From Mucilaginibacter pineti (GTDB lineage: Bacteria > Bacteroidota > Bacteroidia > Sphingobacteriales > Sphingobacteriaceae), in assembly GCF_900101875.1 (NCBI RefSeq), contig NZ_FNAI01000001.1:868001-932000 (forward strand): a DNA stretch of 64,000 nt. The letters run 5' to 3'. A program made the position numbers and the translations under genes. Below, one piece after another: positions 45,791 through 55,900 of the stretch. The notes under the pieces were generated by a model. It was not told the DNA's origin, did no database searches, and saw only the letters and a program-made list of their open reading frames with translations. Position 1 is the stretch's first letter, and every line of letters begins with the position of its first letter.

Positions 45791-46356
45791 ATATTTAACA
45801 GGTTTTATTAATAATTTATTGTTCGTAAAACTTGATGGAAGGTCAGTGAGTGATTGGCGTTACGTATCTGATCTTTCCAAATAAAAACCGGCAAGGCTTC
45901 CTTGCCGGTTTTTTGTACATGTAATTATTTCATTTTAGGGGATTTTATTAACATAGTAATACCATTAAAAGCTATTGACTTTTTTAATTTTCTGAAGCCG
46001 TTACTTGCAAAACGACTGTACCTGAAAAGGGAATTTAATACTTAAAGAATGGCCCACATGCAACAACAGCACATGACAAATGCTTTACATGAGGATAGCA
46101 TTGTATTGTTGTTTTTAAATTCTGTTGATCCGCTCTCGGAAGTTTTCATCACTTCGTATATTTCTTTTTGACGCGACAAACATATAAATTAATTTAAAGA
46201 CTACCAAATCCATAGACAAAATATATTTAATGTATAAAACTTGTTACAGAAGCAATCCTGCAATTACTATTACGCAGCTTCATTATCCCGATAATTCATT
46301 TTAATTTTAGGCTTAAAAAACATAAGTTTGAGGTTCATAAAACCAATTACCACTTA
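45791..46356. other. 566-bp divergent intergenic region
   Basis: It separates leftward susC from rightward fadD-like. A terminator lies at 45883-45914. An exact -7-like box TAAGTTTG at 46323-46330, 27 bases before the start of the acyl-CoA synthetase gene, is its probable promoter; no -33 box was seen. I see no gene in the remaining AT-rich sequence. Confidence 0.45.
45883..45914. terminator. hairpin terminator
   Basis: AAAAACCGGCAAGG pairs with CCTTGCCGGTTTTTT around a 3-4-base loop, with flanking A- and T-runs. It lies upstream of the susC start and may end a transcript arriving from either side, including a short leader. Confidence 0.75.
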
Positions 46357-48267
46357 ATGAGCAAGGCCAGCAACCTATCAACCGTTCCATCGTTTATACG
46401 CAACACGGTAGCCAATATTCACCCATTAAATCATACTTTTTTAATTCATAAGGTTAAAGACACCTGGGTAGAAATAAGCTACGGCGAAGCCCTTGAAAAG
46501 ATCGATGCTATATCGGCCTGGTTACTTAACCTTGGCATTCAAAAAGGCGATCGCCTTTCCCTTATTATTGAAAATGGCCCCAATTATGTTTATTACGACC
46601 AGGCCCTGCAGCAGATAGGTGCTATAAATACGTCCATCTACCCCACCCTTACCGAAAGTGAGATGGAATATATCTTGAATGATTCTGGTGCTAAAACCAT
46701 CATCGCAGGTACTCCTTTCCTATTTCGTAAAGTACTTAAAATTGCCAATAACTGCCCCGAGCTTATCCGCATTATACCCGCCTTTGAAGATTTTGAAAAG
46801 TTTAGCGATAAGATAGCACTTAATGCAGGCGTAGTAGGCTTAAACCAGGTAATCAGCGAAGGCCTTAGTTTAGTTGAACAATACCGCCCGGCAATTAACG
46901 CAGCCCGCGAGGCCATCTTAGCTACAGATATTTCATGCCTTATTTATACATCGGGCACCACCGGCATACCAAAAGGTGTAATGCTTACGCACTATAACCT
47001 TACCGAAAACGTAACCAACAGCCTTATCCAAATTCCTTATGTAGAAAAAACAGATAGGTTCTTGTCGTTTTTGCCCCTATCACACGTATTTGAGCGCACT
47101 ATATACCATATAGCCATTTATACAGGTTCGCAAATTGCTTTTGCCCAAAGCCTGGAACTACTGGCAAAAAATATGGAAGAAATGCAGCCTACCATTTTAT
47201 GCTGCGTACCGCGTTTATTGGAGCGCATACATGATAAAGCCATTAAAAATGGGATGTCGGCAGGCGGCATTAAAACAAAAATATTTTCATGGGCGCTGGA
47301 GATCGGTAAAAAATACCGCATAGTACAGGAGGCCGGCAAAACACCAAATATTATCCTAAGTACCGAACAAAAGATTGCTGAGAAACTGGTATTCAGCAAA
47401 ATAAAGGCAAAAACCGGCGGTCGATTAAAATTCATGGTATCGGGCGGTGGCGCGTTACCAAAAAACATAGGCGAATTTTTCGGCGATCTGGGGATTACCA
47501 TACTGGAAGGTTTCGGGCTTACAGAAACGTCGCCAGTTATGGCCGTTACCGAGCGCCATAGGGTTATTTATGGCACTGTGGGCCGCATTATACCGGGTAT
47601 TGAGGTGGCTATCCAAAACATTGATACCAAAGAAATTTATACCATACAAACCCACGATACTTTTAAGGAAGATCTGCTATCTGAAGAAGGCGAGATCATT
47701 GTGCGCGGGCATTGCGTAATGAAAGGGTACTGGAACAAACCCGAGGAAACAGCTACTGTTATTGATGCCGATAACTGGTTCCACACGGGCGATATCGGTC
47801 GCTTTTTTCGCGGAAACCTGCAAATTACTGATCGCCTTAAAAACATGTTGGTAAATGCTTACGGTAAAAACATCTACCCCACGCCGGTAGAGAACACTTA
47901 TCTGAAAAGCCCTAAAATTGAACAGATCTTTTTGGTAGGCGACAAACGCGAATATATTACCGCCATCGTAATCCCAGGCAAAGAAACCTTGCAGGAAACC
48001 TTCGGACTTAAAAATGAGTTTTTTGAAAACCCGGATATATTTGTAGATGATAAGGAAATTATAGAATGGATTGGTCAGGATATCCGCAAATACAGCAACG
48101 AACTTGCTAAATTCGAGCGTATAAAGGCTTTCAAGGTAAAACGCAACCCATTCAGCATGGAAGAGGGAGAGATAACGCCCACCATGAAAGCCAAACGTAA
48201 AGTGATTGAGAAAAAATACGCCGCTGATATTGATGCCATGTACTTAGGCGAAGTTGAGGTGGATTGA
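46357..48267 (+). CDS. long-chain acyl-CoA synthetase (AMP-forming)
   Basis: This 636-aa ligase has the AMP-binding signature YTSGTTGIPKGVMLTH, LEGFGLTETSPV, and the fatty-acyl-CoA synthetase block WFHTGDIGRF with TDRLKNMLVNAYGKNIYP. These mark the FadD-like/AMP-dependent synthetase family, which activates fatty acids to acyl-CoA in the cytoplasm. Length is normal. It is probably monocistronic, followed by short GATTTGA-type tandem repeats at 48268-48300. Confidence 0.93.
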   Translation: MSKASNLSTVPSFIRNTVANIHPLNHTFLIHKVKDTWVEISYGEALEKIDAISAWLLNLGIQKGDRLSLIIENGPNYVYYDQALQQIGAINTSIYPTLTESEMEYILNDSGAKTIIAGTPFLFRKVLKIANNCPELIRIIPAFEDFEKFSDKIALNAGVVGLNQVISEGLSLVEQYRPAINAAREAILATDISCLIYTSGTTGIPKGVMLTHYNLTENVTNSLIQIPYVEKTDRFLSFLPLSHVFERTIYHIAIYTGSQIAFAQSLELLAKNMEEMQPTILCCVPRLLERIHDKAIKNGMSAGGIKTKIFSWALEIGKKYRIVQEAGKTPNIILSTEQKIAEKLVFSKIKAKTGGRLKFMVSGGGALPKNIGEFFGDLGITILEGFGLTETSPVMAVTERHRVIYGTVGRIIPGIEVAIQNIDTKEIYTIQTHDTFKEDLLSEEGEIIVRGHCVMKGYWNKPEETATVIDADNWFHTGDIGRFFRGNLQITDRLKNMLVNAYGKNIYPTPVENTYLKSPKIEQIFLVGDKREYITAIVIPGKETLQETFGLKNEFFENPDIFVDDKEIIEWIGQDIRKYSNELAKFERIKAFKVKRNPFSMEEGEITPTMKAKRKVIEKKYAADIDAMYLGEVEVD

Positions 48268-48461
48268 TTTGAAGATTTGAGAATTTGAAGATTTGAAAAT
48301 GTGTTTTTGTCTGAACCAGGATTTATATGATCGTAAGATTAATGTGATTTAAGCAAAATGCAAAATCAAGAAAATCATAGTTCAGATAAATTCCTATCAC
48401 AAAAAAACCTGTCAATCCTGCAAAATCCTTAAATCGTGCAAATTTTACTAACTTTGTTAGC

Positions 48462-49664
48462 ATGAAACGATCTGGGAGTGCCGATATGCCTTTACATTAC
48501 GGTTATGTGCCACAATGGCTTGCCGAGCGTATGGCTAAGCTAGGCTTGGCCGTAGTAGAAAATATTGTGCTCGACTATGGTAAGGACGAAGTACTACGCC
48601 GCCTGAGCGATCCGTTTTGGTTTCAGAGCTTGGGAGCCGTTATGGGGATGGATTGGCATTCGTCGGGTATTACTACCTCGGTAATGGGGGCTTTAAAGCG
48701 GGCTATTAACCCACATAGCCGCGAATTGGGCATTTACATTTGCGGCGGCAAGGGCAAACATTCCAAACAAACCCCTGCCGAACTTATGAAAATAAGCGAA
48801 AGCACTGGCCTTGATGGTAACTATCTTGTAAAATGCAGCAAACTAAGCGCCAAGGTTGATAATACCGCCATACAGGATGGCTTTCAGCTTTATACACATA
48901 ATTTTATTTTAAGTGATACCGGCAAATGGGCCGTAGTGCAACAAGGTATGAGCGATGCCAGCAGCACGGCCCGGCGATATCATTGGCATTCGGAGCAGCT
49001 TACATCTTTTGTAGATGATCCTCATACTTCTATCTACGGGAAAAATACCGGGCTAATACTCAATATGGCCGATAAACAAGCCGGTGGTTCCAGGAATGGC
49101 GTAATGCAAATAGCTGCCGAAAACCCGGAAACGATGATCCGCGAGATAGGCAAACTGGTTATGCCTAATCACCATGAAGTTAAGGCTAAGGATGTTGATC
49201 TGAAAAGATTGGGTGCCGTATTATGGCTGGCGCACGAAAAACAACCCGCCGATTTTGAAGAGCTACTATTGTTACAGGGCTTGGGCCCGCGTACCCTTCA
49301 ATCACTGGCATTGGTAAGCGAAGTTATCCACGGCACGCCATCAAGATTTAAAGACCCGGCAAGATTTTCCTTTGCTCACGGTGGTAAGGATGGGCACCCT
49401 TTCCCGGTACCTGTTAACGTTTATGACGAAACCATCGGCACCTTACAAAATGCTGTTTATAAAGCTAAAATGGGTTTGTCTGAAAAAAATGAAGCCATAA
49501 AGCGCCTGCATAAAATAGCAGAAAATGCCGAGAAAGATTTTACCCCGAATGCCAATTTCGACCAAGTAATAGCCAAAGAACGCGAAGATTCATGGAAATA
49601 TGGCGGCCGTACGGTTATGGGTAAGGCAAAGCCACCTACCCAGCAACAATTAAAGTTATTTTAG
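48462..49664 (+). CDS. DUF763 domain-containing protein
   Basis: This 400-aa protein spans a complete DUF763 domain: it begins MKRSGSADMPLHYGYVPQWL, has the conserved GGKGKHSKQTP, and a helix-hairpin-helix-like LLLQGLGPRTLQSLALVSEV at about 270-290. DUF763 proteins are widespread in archaea and bacteria and are thought to act on nucleic acid, but the activity is unproven. It is alone and convergent with the GH43-like gene, their stops being 2 bases apart. Confidence 0.9.
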   Translation: MKRSGSADMPLHYGYVPQWLAERMAKLGLAVVENIVLDYGKDEVLRRLSDPFWFQSLGAVMGMDWHSSGITTSVMGALKRAINPHSRELGIYICGGKGKHSKQTPAELMKISESTGLDGNYLVKCSKLSAKVDNTAIQDGFQLYTHNFILSDTGKWAVVQQGMSDASSTARRYHWHSEQLTSFVDDPHTSIYGKNTGLILNMADKQAGGSRNGVMQIAAENPETMIREIGKLVMPNHHEVKAKDVDLKRLGAVLWLAHEKQPADFEELLLLQGLGPRTLQSLALVSEVIHGTPSRFKDPARFSFAHGGKDGHPFPVPVNVYDETIGTLQNAVYKAKMGLSEKNEAIKRLHKIAENAEKDFTPNANFDQVIAKEREDSWKYGGRTVMGKAKPPTQQQLKLF

Positions 49665-49665
49665 T

Positions 49666-50670
49666 CTACTTAGTTTCATTTACATACGCCCATTCCCCTG
49701 TTTTTACATTGATCTTCCAAGGCTGCGGTTTTGGTAATACAAGTTTACCATCACCTATTTGCAGTGGCATCCACAAGTAGCGCGAATCCCATTGGGCATT
49801 GGGCCTCCATTGGTCGGCCATAAATATTACCGTAGTGGTTTTAGTGCCTACCACTTTTAACATCATAGTTGACTGTGAGTTATACGTATTGGTTTCGGGC
49901 GGGGCAATATCCTTAAACTCCGACCATGGGCCGCTTAAAGATGTAGCAGTTGCATATTTATTAGGATTTGCACCCCAACCGGTTAGCGCCGATCCTATGG
50001 CGTAATACAAGCCATTATAATGCACAACGGCACCTCCCTCAAGGGATGCTTTTATAAGGCACACTTCTTTCTCGATACTCAGATAATCGTCAGAAAGTTT
50101 TGCGATGTGAAAGCCGTGAGGTCTGTCTTCAAAAATAAGGTAAGCCGAACCATCATCATCAATAAACTGGCCTATATCCCTGCTTTGCTCGCCCAGCGGA
50201 CGAAAACTTGTAAGGTATTTATAATCTCCATCTACCTTATCACAAACGGCAACACCAACTCGAGCAGCCTGGTAATTGCCACTATCCATGTGCAGATACA
50301 TTACAAATTTTTTAGTTTTTTTATTGTAGAAAACCTTTGGCCGCTCCATTACAAAATTGTTACCAAAATCTGCCGGGTCACCAGTATTGATAACCTTATT
50401 TCTGAAAGTCCAATTGGTAAGATCTGGTGAGGAATAGCAGCCAACGTAACGCTTAGTTGGATCGTTATCTTTTGCACGGTACTCGCCAAACCAATAATAA
50501 AGCTTTCCAACTTTAATGATACCGCCACCGTGTGCCTGTACGTGGTTACCGTTGTTATCGGGCCAAAGTTCGCCTGGTTTAATAATATCCTGGGCCACTA
50601 CTTGTTGGGAGTAACTAAGCAGCGTAAAAAATAAAAGAAAGGCAAACTTTTTTGTTAAATGGCGCATCAT
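49666..50670 (-). CDS. glycoside hydrolase family 43-like secreted protein
   Basis: This 334-aa protein has a signal peptide (FAFLLFFTLLSYSQQVVAQ) and a five-bladed propeller pattern: VQAHGGGIIKVGKLYYWFGEYR, YSSPDLTNWTF, ERPKVFYNKKTKKFVMYLH and GGAVVHYNGLYYAIGSALTGWG. It resembles GH43-type beta-propeller enzymes of plant-polysaccharide or galactan breakdown. The catalytic acid positions cannot be named with certainty. ATG at 50670 and the next codon ATG are both possible starts. Confidence 0.8.
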   Translation of the reverse strand: MMRHLTKKFAFLLFFTLLSYSQQVVAQDIIKPGELWPDNNGNHVQAHGGGIIKVGKLYYWFGEYRAKDNDPTKRYVGCYSSPDLTNWTFRNKVINTGDPADFGNNFVMERPKVFYNKKTKKFVMYLHMDSGNYQAARVGVAVCDKVDGDYKYLTSFRPLGEQSRDIGQFIDDDGSAYLIFEDRPHGFHIAKLSDDYLSIEKEVCLIKASLEGGAVVHYNGLYYAIGSALTGWGANPNKYATATSLSGPWSEFKDIAPPETNTYNSQSTMMLKVVGTKTTTVIFMADQWRPNAQWDSRYLWMPLQIGDGKLVLPKPQPWKINVKTGEWAYVNETK

Positions 50671-50743
50671 ACGGTAAAATATTTACGCGCAATTTAATAA
50701 AAACACTATGGGGTTTATACTGCCGAGGCTACTTTTGTAAAAT

Positions 50744-51268
50744 CTATTTTAAGCTGTTATTGATAACCCTGGCCGAATCAAGGCGTACATTTAAAGCAGG
50801 AGTAATTTTCTTGGCAAAATCGGCAACAGGTGTATTTTTATCCTGACTGGCGGCTCTAAATGAAGACACCTGTTTTTCATGATTTGATATCATCAATTGC
50901 ATGTAGGATTTGTCAAATTGCGCTGCATGTAACATCCCAAGGCTATCTAAAATCAACTGGTGTTCACCAACAATGGTGTCAACGGCTGTGGTATCCAGTT
51001 TTAGTTTTTTAAGTTCATCATTAAGCTGTGTATAATCGGTTATCATCGCTTTTGCAAACTGCACAACCTGCTGATTCTTTGAATTGGATATGGCTAACCC
51101 CGAAGCCTTAACATTGGTCATACTTAACTCTGCAGCATTTTTAACGAATTGCACGTTGGTGTTATCAGTGGCAACCCCGTTATAATTATTCGCTTTCCTG
51201 TTACTCTCACATGATTGTATCGAAACCAAGGCTATTAAACCCAAAAACAAACCCATTATTCGCTTCAT
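50744..51268 (-). CDS. DUF4142 lipoprotein
   Basis: This 174-aa protein has a lipoprotein-type signal (GLFLGLIALVSIQSCES, cysteine lipobox) and a four-helix DUF4142 domain (FVKNAAELSMTNVKASGLAISNS, VVQFAKAMITDY). DUF4142 proteins are ferritin-like helical, periplasmic and often stress-associated. The gene is single. It does not group with neighbours. Confidence 0.85.
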   Translation of the reverse strand: MKRIMGLFLGLIALVSIQSCESNRKANNYNGVATDNTNVQFVKNAAELSMTNVKASGLAISNSKNQQVVQFAKAMITDYTQLNDELKKLKLDTTAVDTIVGEHQLILDSLGMLHAAQFDKSYMQLMISNHEKQVSSFRAASQDKNTPVADFAKKITPALNVRLDSARVINNSLK

Positions 51269-51390
51269 CTTAAAATATTTATTGTTTTGTTTAGGTTTAA
51301 CAAAAAACAGGCCAGGTAGTTTCCCAAAGCATTATAAATAAATTAACAGGACCATTGATTATGTTCATACCGATATTATTCCACAAAAAA

Positions 51391-51417
51391 AACCACCTTG
51401 CAATACACAAGGTGGTT
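51391..51417 (-). terminator. gltBD operon terminator
   Basis: AACCACCTTG pairs with CAAGGTGGTT around a 7-base loop, followed on the minus strand by a seven-base T-run. It lies 25 bases past the gltD stop. Confidence 0.85.
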
Positions 51418-51441
51418 AACACATTTGGATTTATAATTTAA

Positions 51442-52920
51442 CTAAAATACTTGGTCGAACTGGTTAACGGCATCTTTACTTTCCAGTACAGAATGGCCCA
51501 TTAAAAATTCATCTACCTTACGGGCGGTTTCACGGCCTTCGGATATTGCCCACACTACCAGCGACTGGCCACGGCGCATATCGCCGGCGGCAAATACTTT
51601 GCTAACGTTAGTACGGTACACGCCTTCTTTGGCTTTAACGTTCTTGCGCTCATCAAGCTCAACATTTAAGTGAGCAAGTAAACCATCAAACTGCGGGTTT
51701 AAGAAACCCATGGCCAAGAACACACGCTGACAAGGAATTTCACGTTCCGAACCTTCCACTGTGTGGAACTTAACGGGGCGGCCCATAAAATCCTGCTCCC
51801 ACTCTACATCAACTACCTTTAATGCTCTCAGGTTTCCATCGGCATCGCCTAAAAACTCAAGCGTGTTAACTCCCCAGAAACGGTCTGCGCCTTCTTCGTG
51901 TGAGCTGGTTGTTTTCAGCACCATCGGGAATGTTGGCCAAGGCATATGCTTGGTGCGCTGTGCCGGTGGCTGAAACATCACCTCAAATTGTTTTACCGAT
52001 GCGGCACCCTGACGGTTTGATGTACCCACGCAATCGCTGCCGGTATCACCACCGCCAATAACTACTACGTCTTTGCCTGTGGCTAAAATATCTTCGGCGT
52101 CAAAGCCAATATCGCTTACACGTTTGTTTTGCTGCTTTAAAAAGTCCATTGCAAAATGGATGCCTTTTAACTCACGGCCAGGGATATTAAGGTTACGCGG
52201 AATGGTTGAGCCTCCAGCCAATACTACGGCATCGTTGTTACGTAAAAGCTCATCAGCAGCTACGTTTTTACCAACTTCGCTGTTCAGCTTAAACACAACA
52301 CCATCTTTCTCCATTACCTCTATACGGCGCTCGATAACCCATTTCTCTAATTTAAAATCGGGGATACCGTAACGTAATAAACCTCCTGGTTTGTCATCGC
52401 GTTCATAAACGGTTACCGCATGACCAACCTTTGTAAGCTGAGCTGCAGCAGCTAATCCAGCCGGGCCAGAACCTACTACGGCTACTTTTTTACCGGTTTT
52501 AATTAACGGAGCGGTAGGTTTTACCAGATTTTTCTGGTAAGCTATTTCAATAATATGTTTCTCAATTTCCTCAATAGCTACGGCTGGCTTGTTGATACCC
52601 AACACACATGCCGATTCGCAAGGTGCAGGGCAAATACGGCCTGTAAACTCAGGGAAGTTATTTGTTGACGATAAAATATGGTAGGCCTCTTCCCAGTTTT
52701 TACGATACACCGCATCGTTAAACTCAGGGATTATATTACCCAGCGGACATCCCGAATGGCAAAAAGGGATACCGCAATTCATACACCTGGCCGATTGCTG
52801 ATTAAGCTTCTCGTCGGTATATAAATTCACAAACTCGTTATAGTTCTTTACGCGTTCAGTAGCGGGAACCTTGGTTGGTAATTCCCTGTTAAACTCCTGA
52901 AATCCTGTTGGTTTTCCCAT
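51442..52920 (-). CDS. gltD: glutamate synthase, small subunit
   Basis: This 492-aa flavoprotein has a cysteine cluster at its N-terminus (CMNCGIPFCHSGCPLGN) for two Fe-S clusters, an FAD motif GSGPAGLAAAAQL and an NADPH motif VVIGGGDTGSDC. It feeds electrons to GltB for glutamate formation from glutamine and 2-oxoglutarate. It starts 7 bases after the gltB stop, so the two form an operon with the terminator at 51391. Confidence 0.97.
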   Translation of the reverse strand: MGKPTGFQEFNRELPTKVPATERVKNYNEFVNLYTDEKLNQQSARCMNCGIPFCHSGCPLGNIIPEFNDAVYRKNWEEAYHILSSTNNFPEFTGRICPAPCESACVLGINKPAVAIEEIEKHIIEIAYQKNLVKPTAPLIKTGKKVAVVGSGPAGLAAAAQLTKVGHAVTVYERDDKPGGLLRYGIPDFKLEKWVIERRIEVMEKDGVVFKLNSEVGKNVAADELLRNNDAVVLAGGSTIPRNLNIPGRELKGIHFAMDFLKQQNKRVSDIGFDAEDILATGKDVVVIGGGDTGSDCVGTSNRQGAASVKQFEVMFQPPAQRTKHMPWPTFPMVLKTTSSHEEGADRFWGVNTLEFLGDADGNLRALKVVDVEWEQDFMGRPVKFHTVEGSEREIPCQRVFLAMGFLNPQFDGLLAHLNVELDERKNVKAKEGVYRTNVSKVFAAGDMRRGQSLVVWAISEGRETARKVDEFLMGHSVLESKDAVNQFDQVF

Positions 52921-52927
52921 CTGAAAT

Positions 52928-55900
52928 TTAGCCTATTGTTTGATATTGTAACTTCTCTACTACTTTTTTATACTCTTTTGGATACACTTTAACAAATTGT
53001 GTAGATGCTTCTGCCCAGTTTGTAAGTATTTGCTGTGCAAGCTTGCTGCCGGTTAAGCTGATGTGTTTTTTCAGCAATCCCTTTATTTGCTCTTCATCCT
53101 GTAACGATAGCGGATCAAGGTCAACCATCTCGGTATTGCAATTTTCGGCAAAGTTGTTTTCAGGGTTATAGATCCATGCTAATCCGCCGCTCATACCTGC
53201 TGCGAAATTGCGGCCTGTTTGGCCCAAGATAAGCGCGCGGCCACCGGTCATGTACTCACAACCGTGATCGCCGATACCCTCAACAACGGTGGTTGCACCG
53301 GAGTTACGTACCGCGAAACGTTCGCCGGCCATACCGCCAACAAAAAGCTCGCCCGATGTAGCTCCGTAAAGGGCTACGTTACCAATAATGATATTATCCT
53401 GTGGTGCAAAAGTTGCATTTTGAGCAGGATAAATAGCCAGTTGCGCGCCAGATAAACCTTTACCTACATAGTCATTGGCTTCACCTTCCAACTCAAAGGA
53501 AATACCTTTGGTGGCAAATGCACCGAAGCTTTGTCCGGCAGAACCTTTGAATTTGTAGTTGATAGTATTATCGGGTAATCCTGCCGATCCGTATATTTTA
53601 GAGATTTCGTTTGATAACAGCGTACCAATAGTACGGTTAACGTTAATAACATCGAAAGATGCAAAAACCGGGGTTTTATCTTCAAGTGCTGCTTTAGCGC
53701 TTTCCAATAATTTCCAGTCGATGATCTCGGACATACCATGATCCTGGCTTTCACTGTTATAAAGCGTCATGCCTTTGGTATTGGTAACCGGGTGCAAAAT
53801 GCCCGACAGATCGATCTTTTTAGCTTTCCAGCTTTGCAGGTTGTCTTTAACTTTCAGGAACTGAACACGGCCTACCATTTCATTAATGGTGCGGAAACCA
53901 AGTTCGGCCATGATCTCGCGTAACTCTTCGGCCATAAAGCGGAACAGGTTAACCACGTGATCTGCCTTACCGCTAAACAGTTTCCTTAATTCAGGATCTT
54001 GCGTGGCAACACCTACCGGGCAGGTATTTAAGTGACACTTACGCATCATGATACAACCACCGGCAACTAACGCGGCTGTTGCAACACCCCACTCCTCGGC
54101 GCCCATTAAACAGGCAATTGCCAAATCGCGACCAGTTTTTAACTGACCATCAGTTTGCAACACCACACGACTGCGTAATTTATTGCGTACCAGTGTTTGG
54201 TGAGCCTCGGTTAAACCAAGCTCCCAAGGTAAACCGGCGTGTTTTACAGAGCTTATTGGCGATGCACCTGTACCACCATCATATCCGGCAATAAGGATCA
54301 CATCAGCGTGTGCTTTGGCAACACCGGCTGCTATAGTACCAACACCTGCTTTCGATACCAACTTAACGTTGATACGTGCCGTGCGATTAGCGTTCTTTAA
54401 ATCAAATATTAATTGAGCCAGATCCTCAATAGAGTAAATATCATGGTGAGGTGGCGGCGAAATTAAACCTACGCCCGGCGTTGAGTGACGGGTTTTAGCG
54501 ATCCAATCATCAACCTTATGGCCCGGCAGCTGCCCACCTTCGCCCGGTTTTGCACCCTGCGCCATTTTTATTTGTAGTTCATCGGCATTGGTAAGGTAGT
54601 TTGATGTTACCCCAAAACGTGCAGATGCCACTTGCTTAATAGCCGAGCGCATAGAATCGCCGTTGGCCATTTGCTCATAACGCATTTCATCCTCGCCACC
54701 TTCGCCGGTATTGCTTTTGCCGCCAATACGGTTCATGGCAATAGCCATTGTGCTGTGCGCCTCGTGAGAGATAGAACCGAAAGACATAGCGCCTGTTGCA
54801 AAGCGTTTCATGATATTTTCGGCCGGTTCAACCTCATCAATGCTGATAGCTTCGCGGTGATGGGCAAAATCAAGTAAACCACGAATAGTGAAATGCTTTT
54901 CGCCCTGCTCGTTAATTACTTTGGCGTAGTTTTTATATACAGCATAATCATTACTGCGGGTAGCGTGCTGTAACAAGTGAACCGTAGTTGGGTTAAACAA
55001 GTGCGCTTCGCCCCTGCGTTTCCATTGGTAAATACCGCCTTCGGGCAGTAAATTATCACCGCCTTTGGCATTAAAGCCCATACGGTGTTTACACAATGCC
55101 TCCCGGGCAATTTCATCAAGGCCTAAACCGCCTATGCGGGTAACAGCTCCTGAGAAATACTTATCAACTACAGCTTTATTTAAGCCTAATATTTCAAATA
55201 CCTGCGAACCGTGGTATGATTGTAGTGTCGATATCCCCATTTTTGAGAAGATCTTCAACAAACCATCATTTACAGATTTTACGTAGTTGCTTTGCAGTTT
55301 TTTAAGATCGTAGCTGGTTTCTAAACTGCCGTTATTTTTAACTGTTTCAATAGTAGCTAAAGCGAGGTATGGGTTAATTGCAGTAGCACCAAAGGCCAGC
55401 AAGCAGGCAAAATGGTGAACTTCCCAGGCATCACCTGTTTCAACAACCAGACCAACAGAACCACGGCGGCCTTTTTTGATCAAATGGTGATGTACAGCAG
55501 ATACAGCCAGCAAAGTTGGGATTGGCGCATGCTCAGAGTCAACCGCACGATCTGAAAGGATCAATACTTCGAAACCGTCATCAACAGCGTCTTCGGCATA
55601 ACGGCAAAGCCTGGCTATCCCTTTTTCCAGCGAGCCCGGCATACCATCGGCTACAAAATAGGTTTGCAGTGTTTTGGCATGGAAAAGTCCGGTATCAATA
55701 CTGCGCAATTTTTCCAGCTGGTGATTTTTTAAGATCGGGTGCTTTAAAACCACACAATGGCAGTGCATTTTATCCTCGTCAAGCAGGTTGCCGTTGTTAC
55801 CTATAAAGGTAGCAAGACTCATTACCAAACGCTCGCGTATAGGATCTATAGGCGGGTTGGTAACCTGCGCAAAGAATTGTTTAAAATAGCTTGAAAGGTG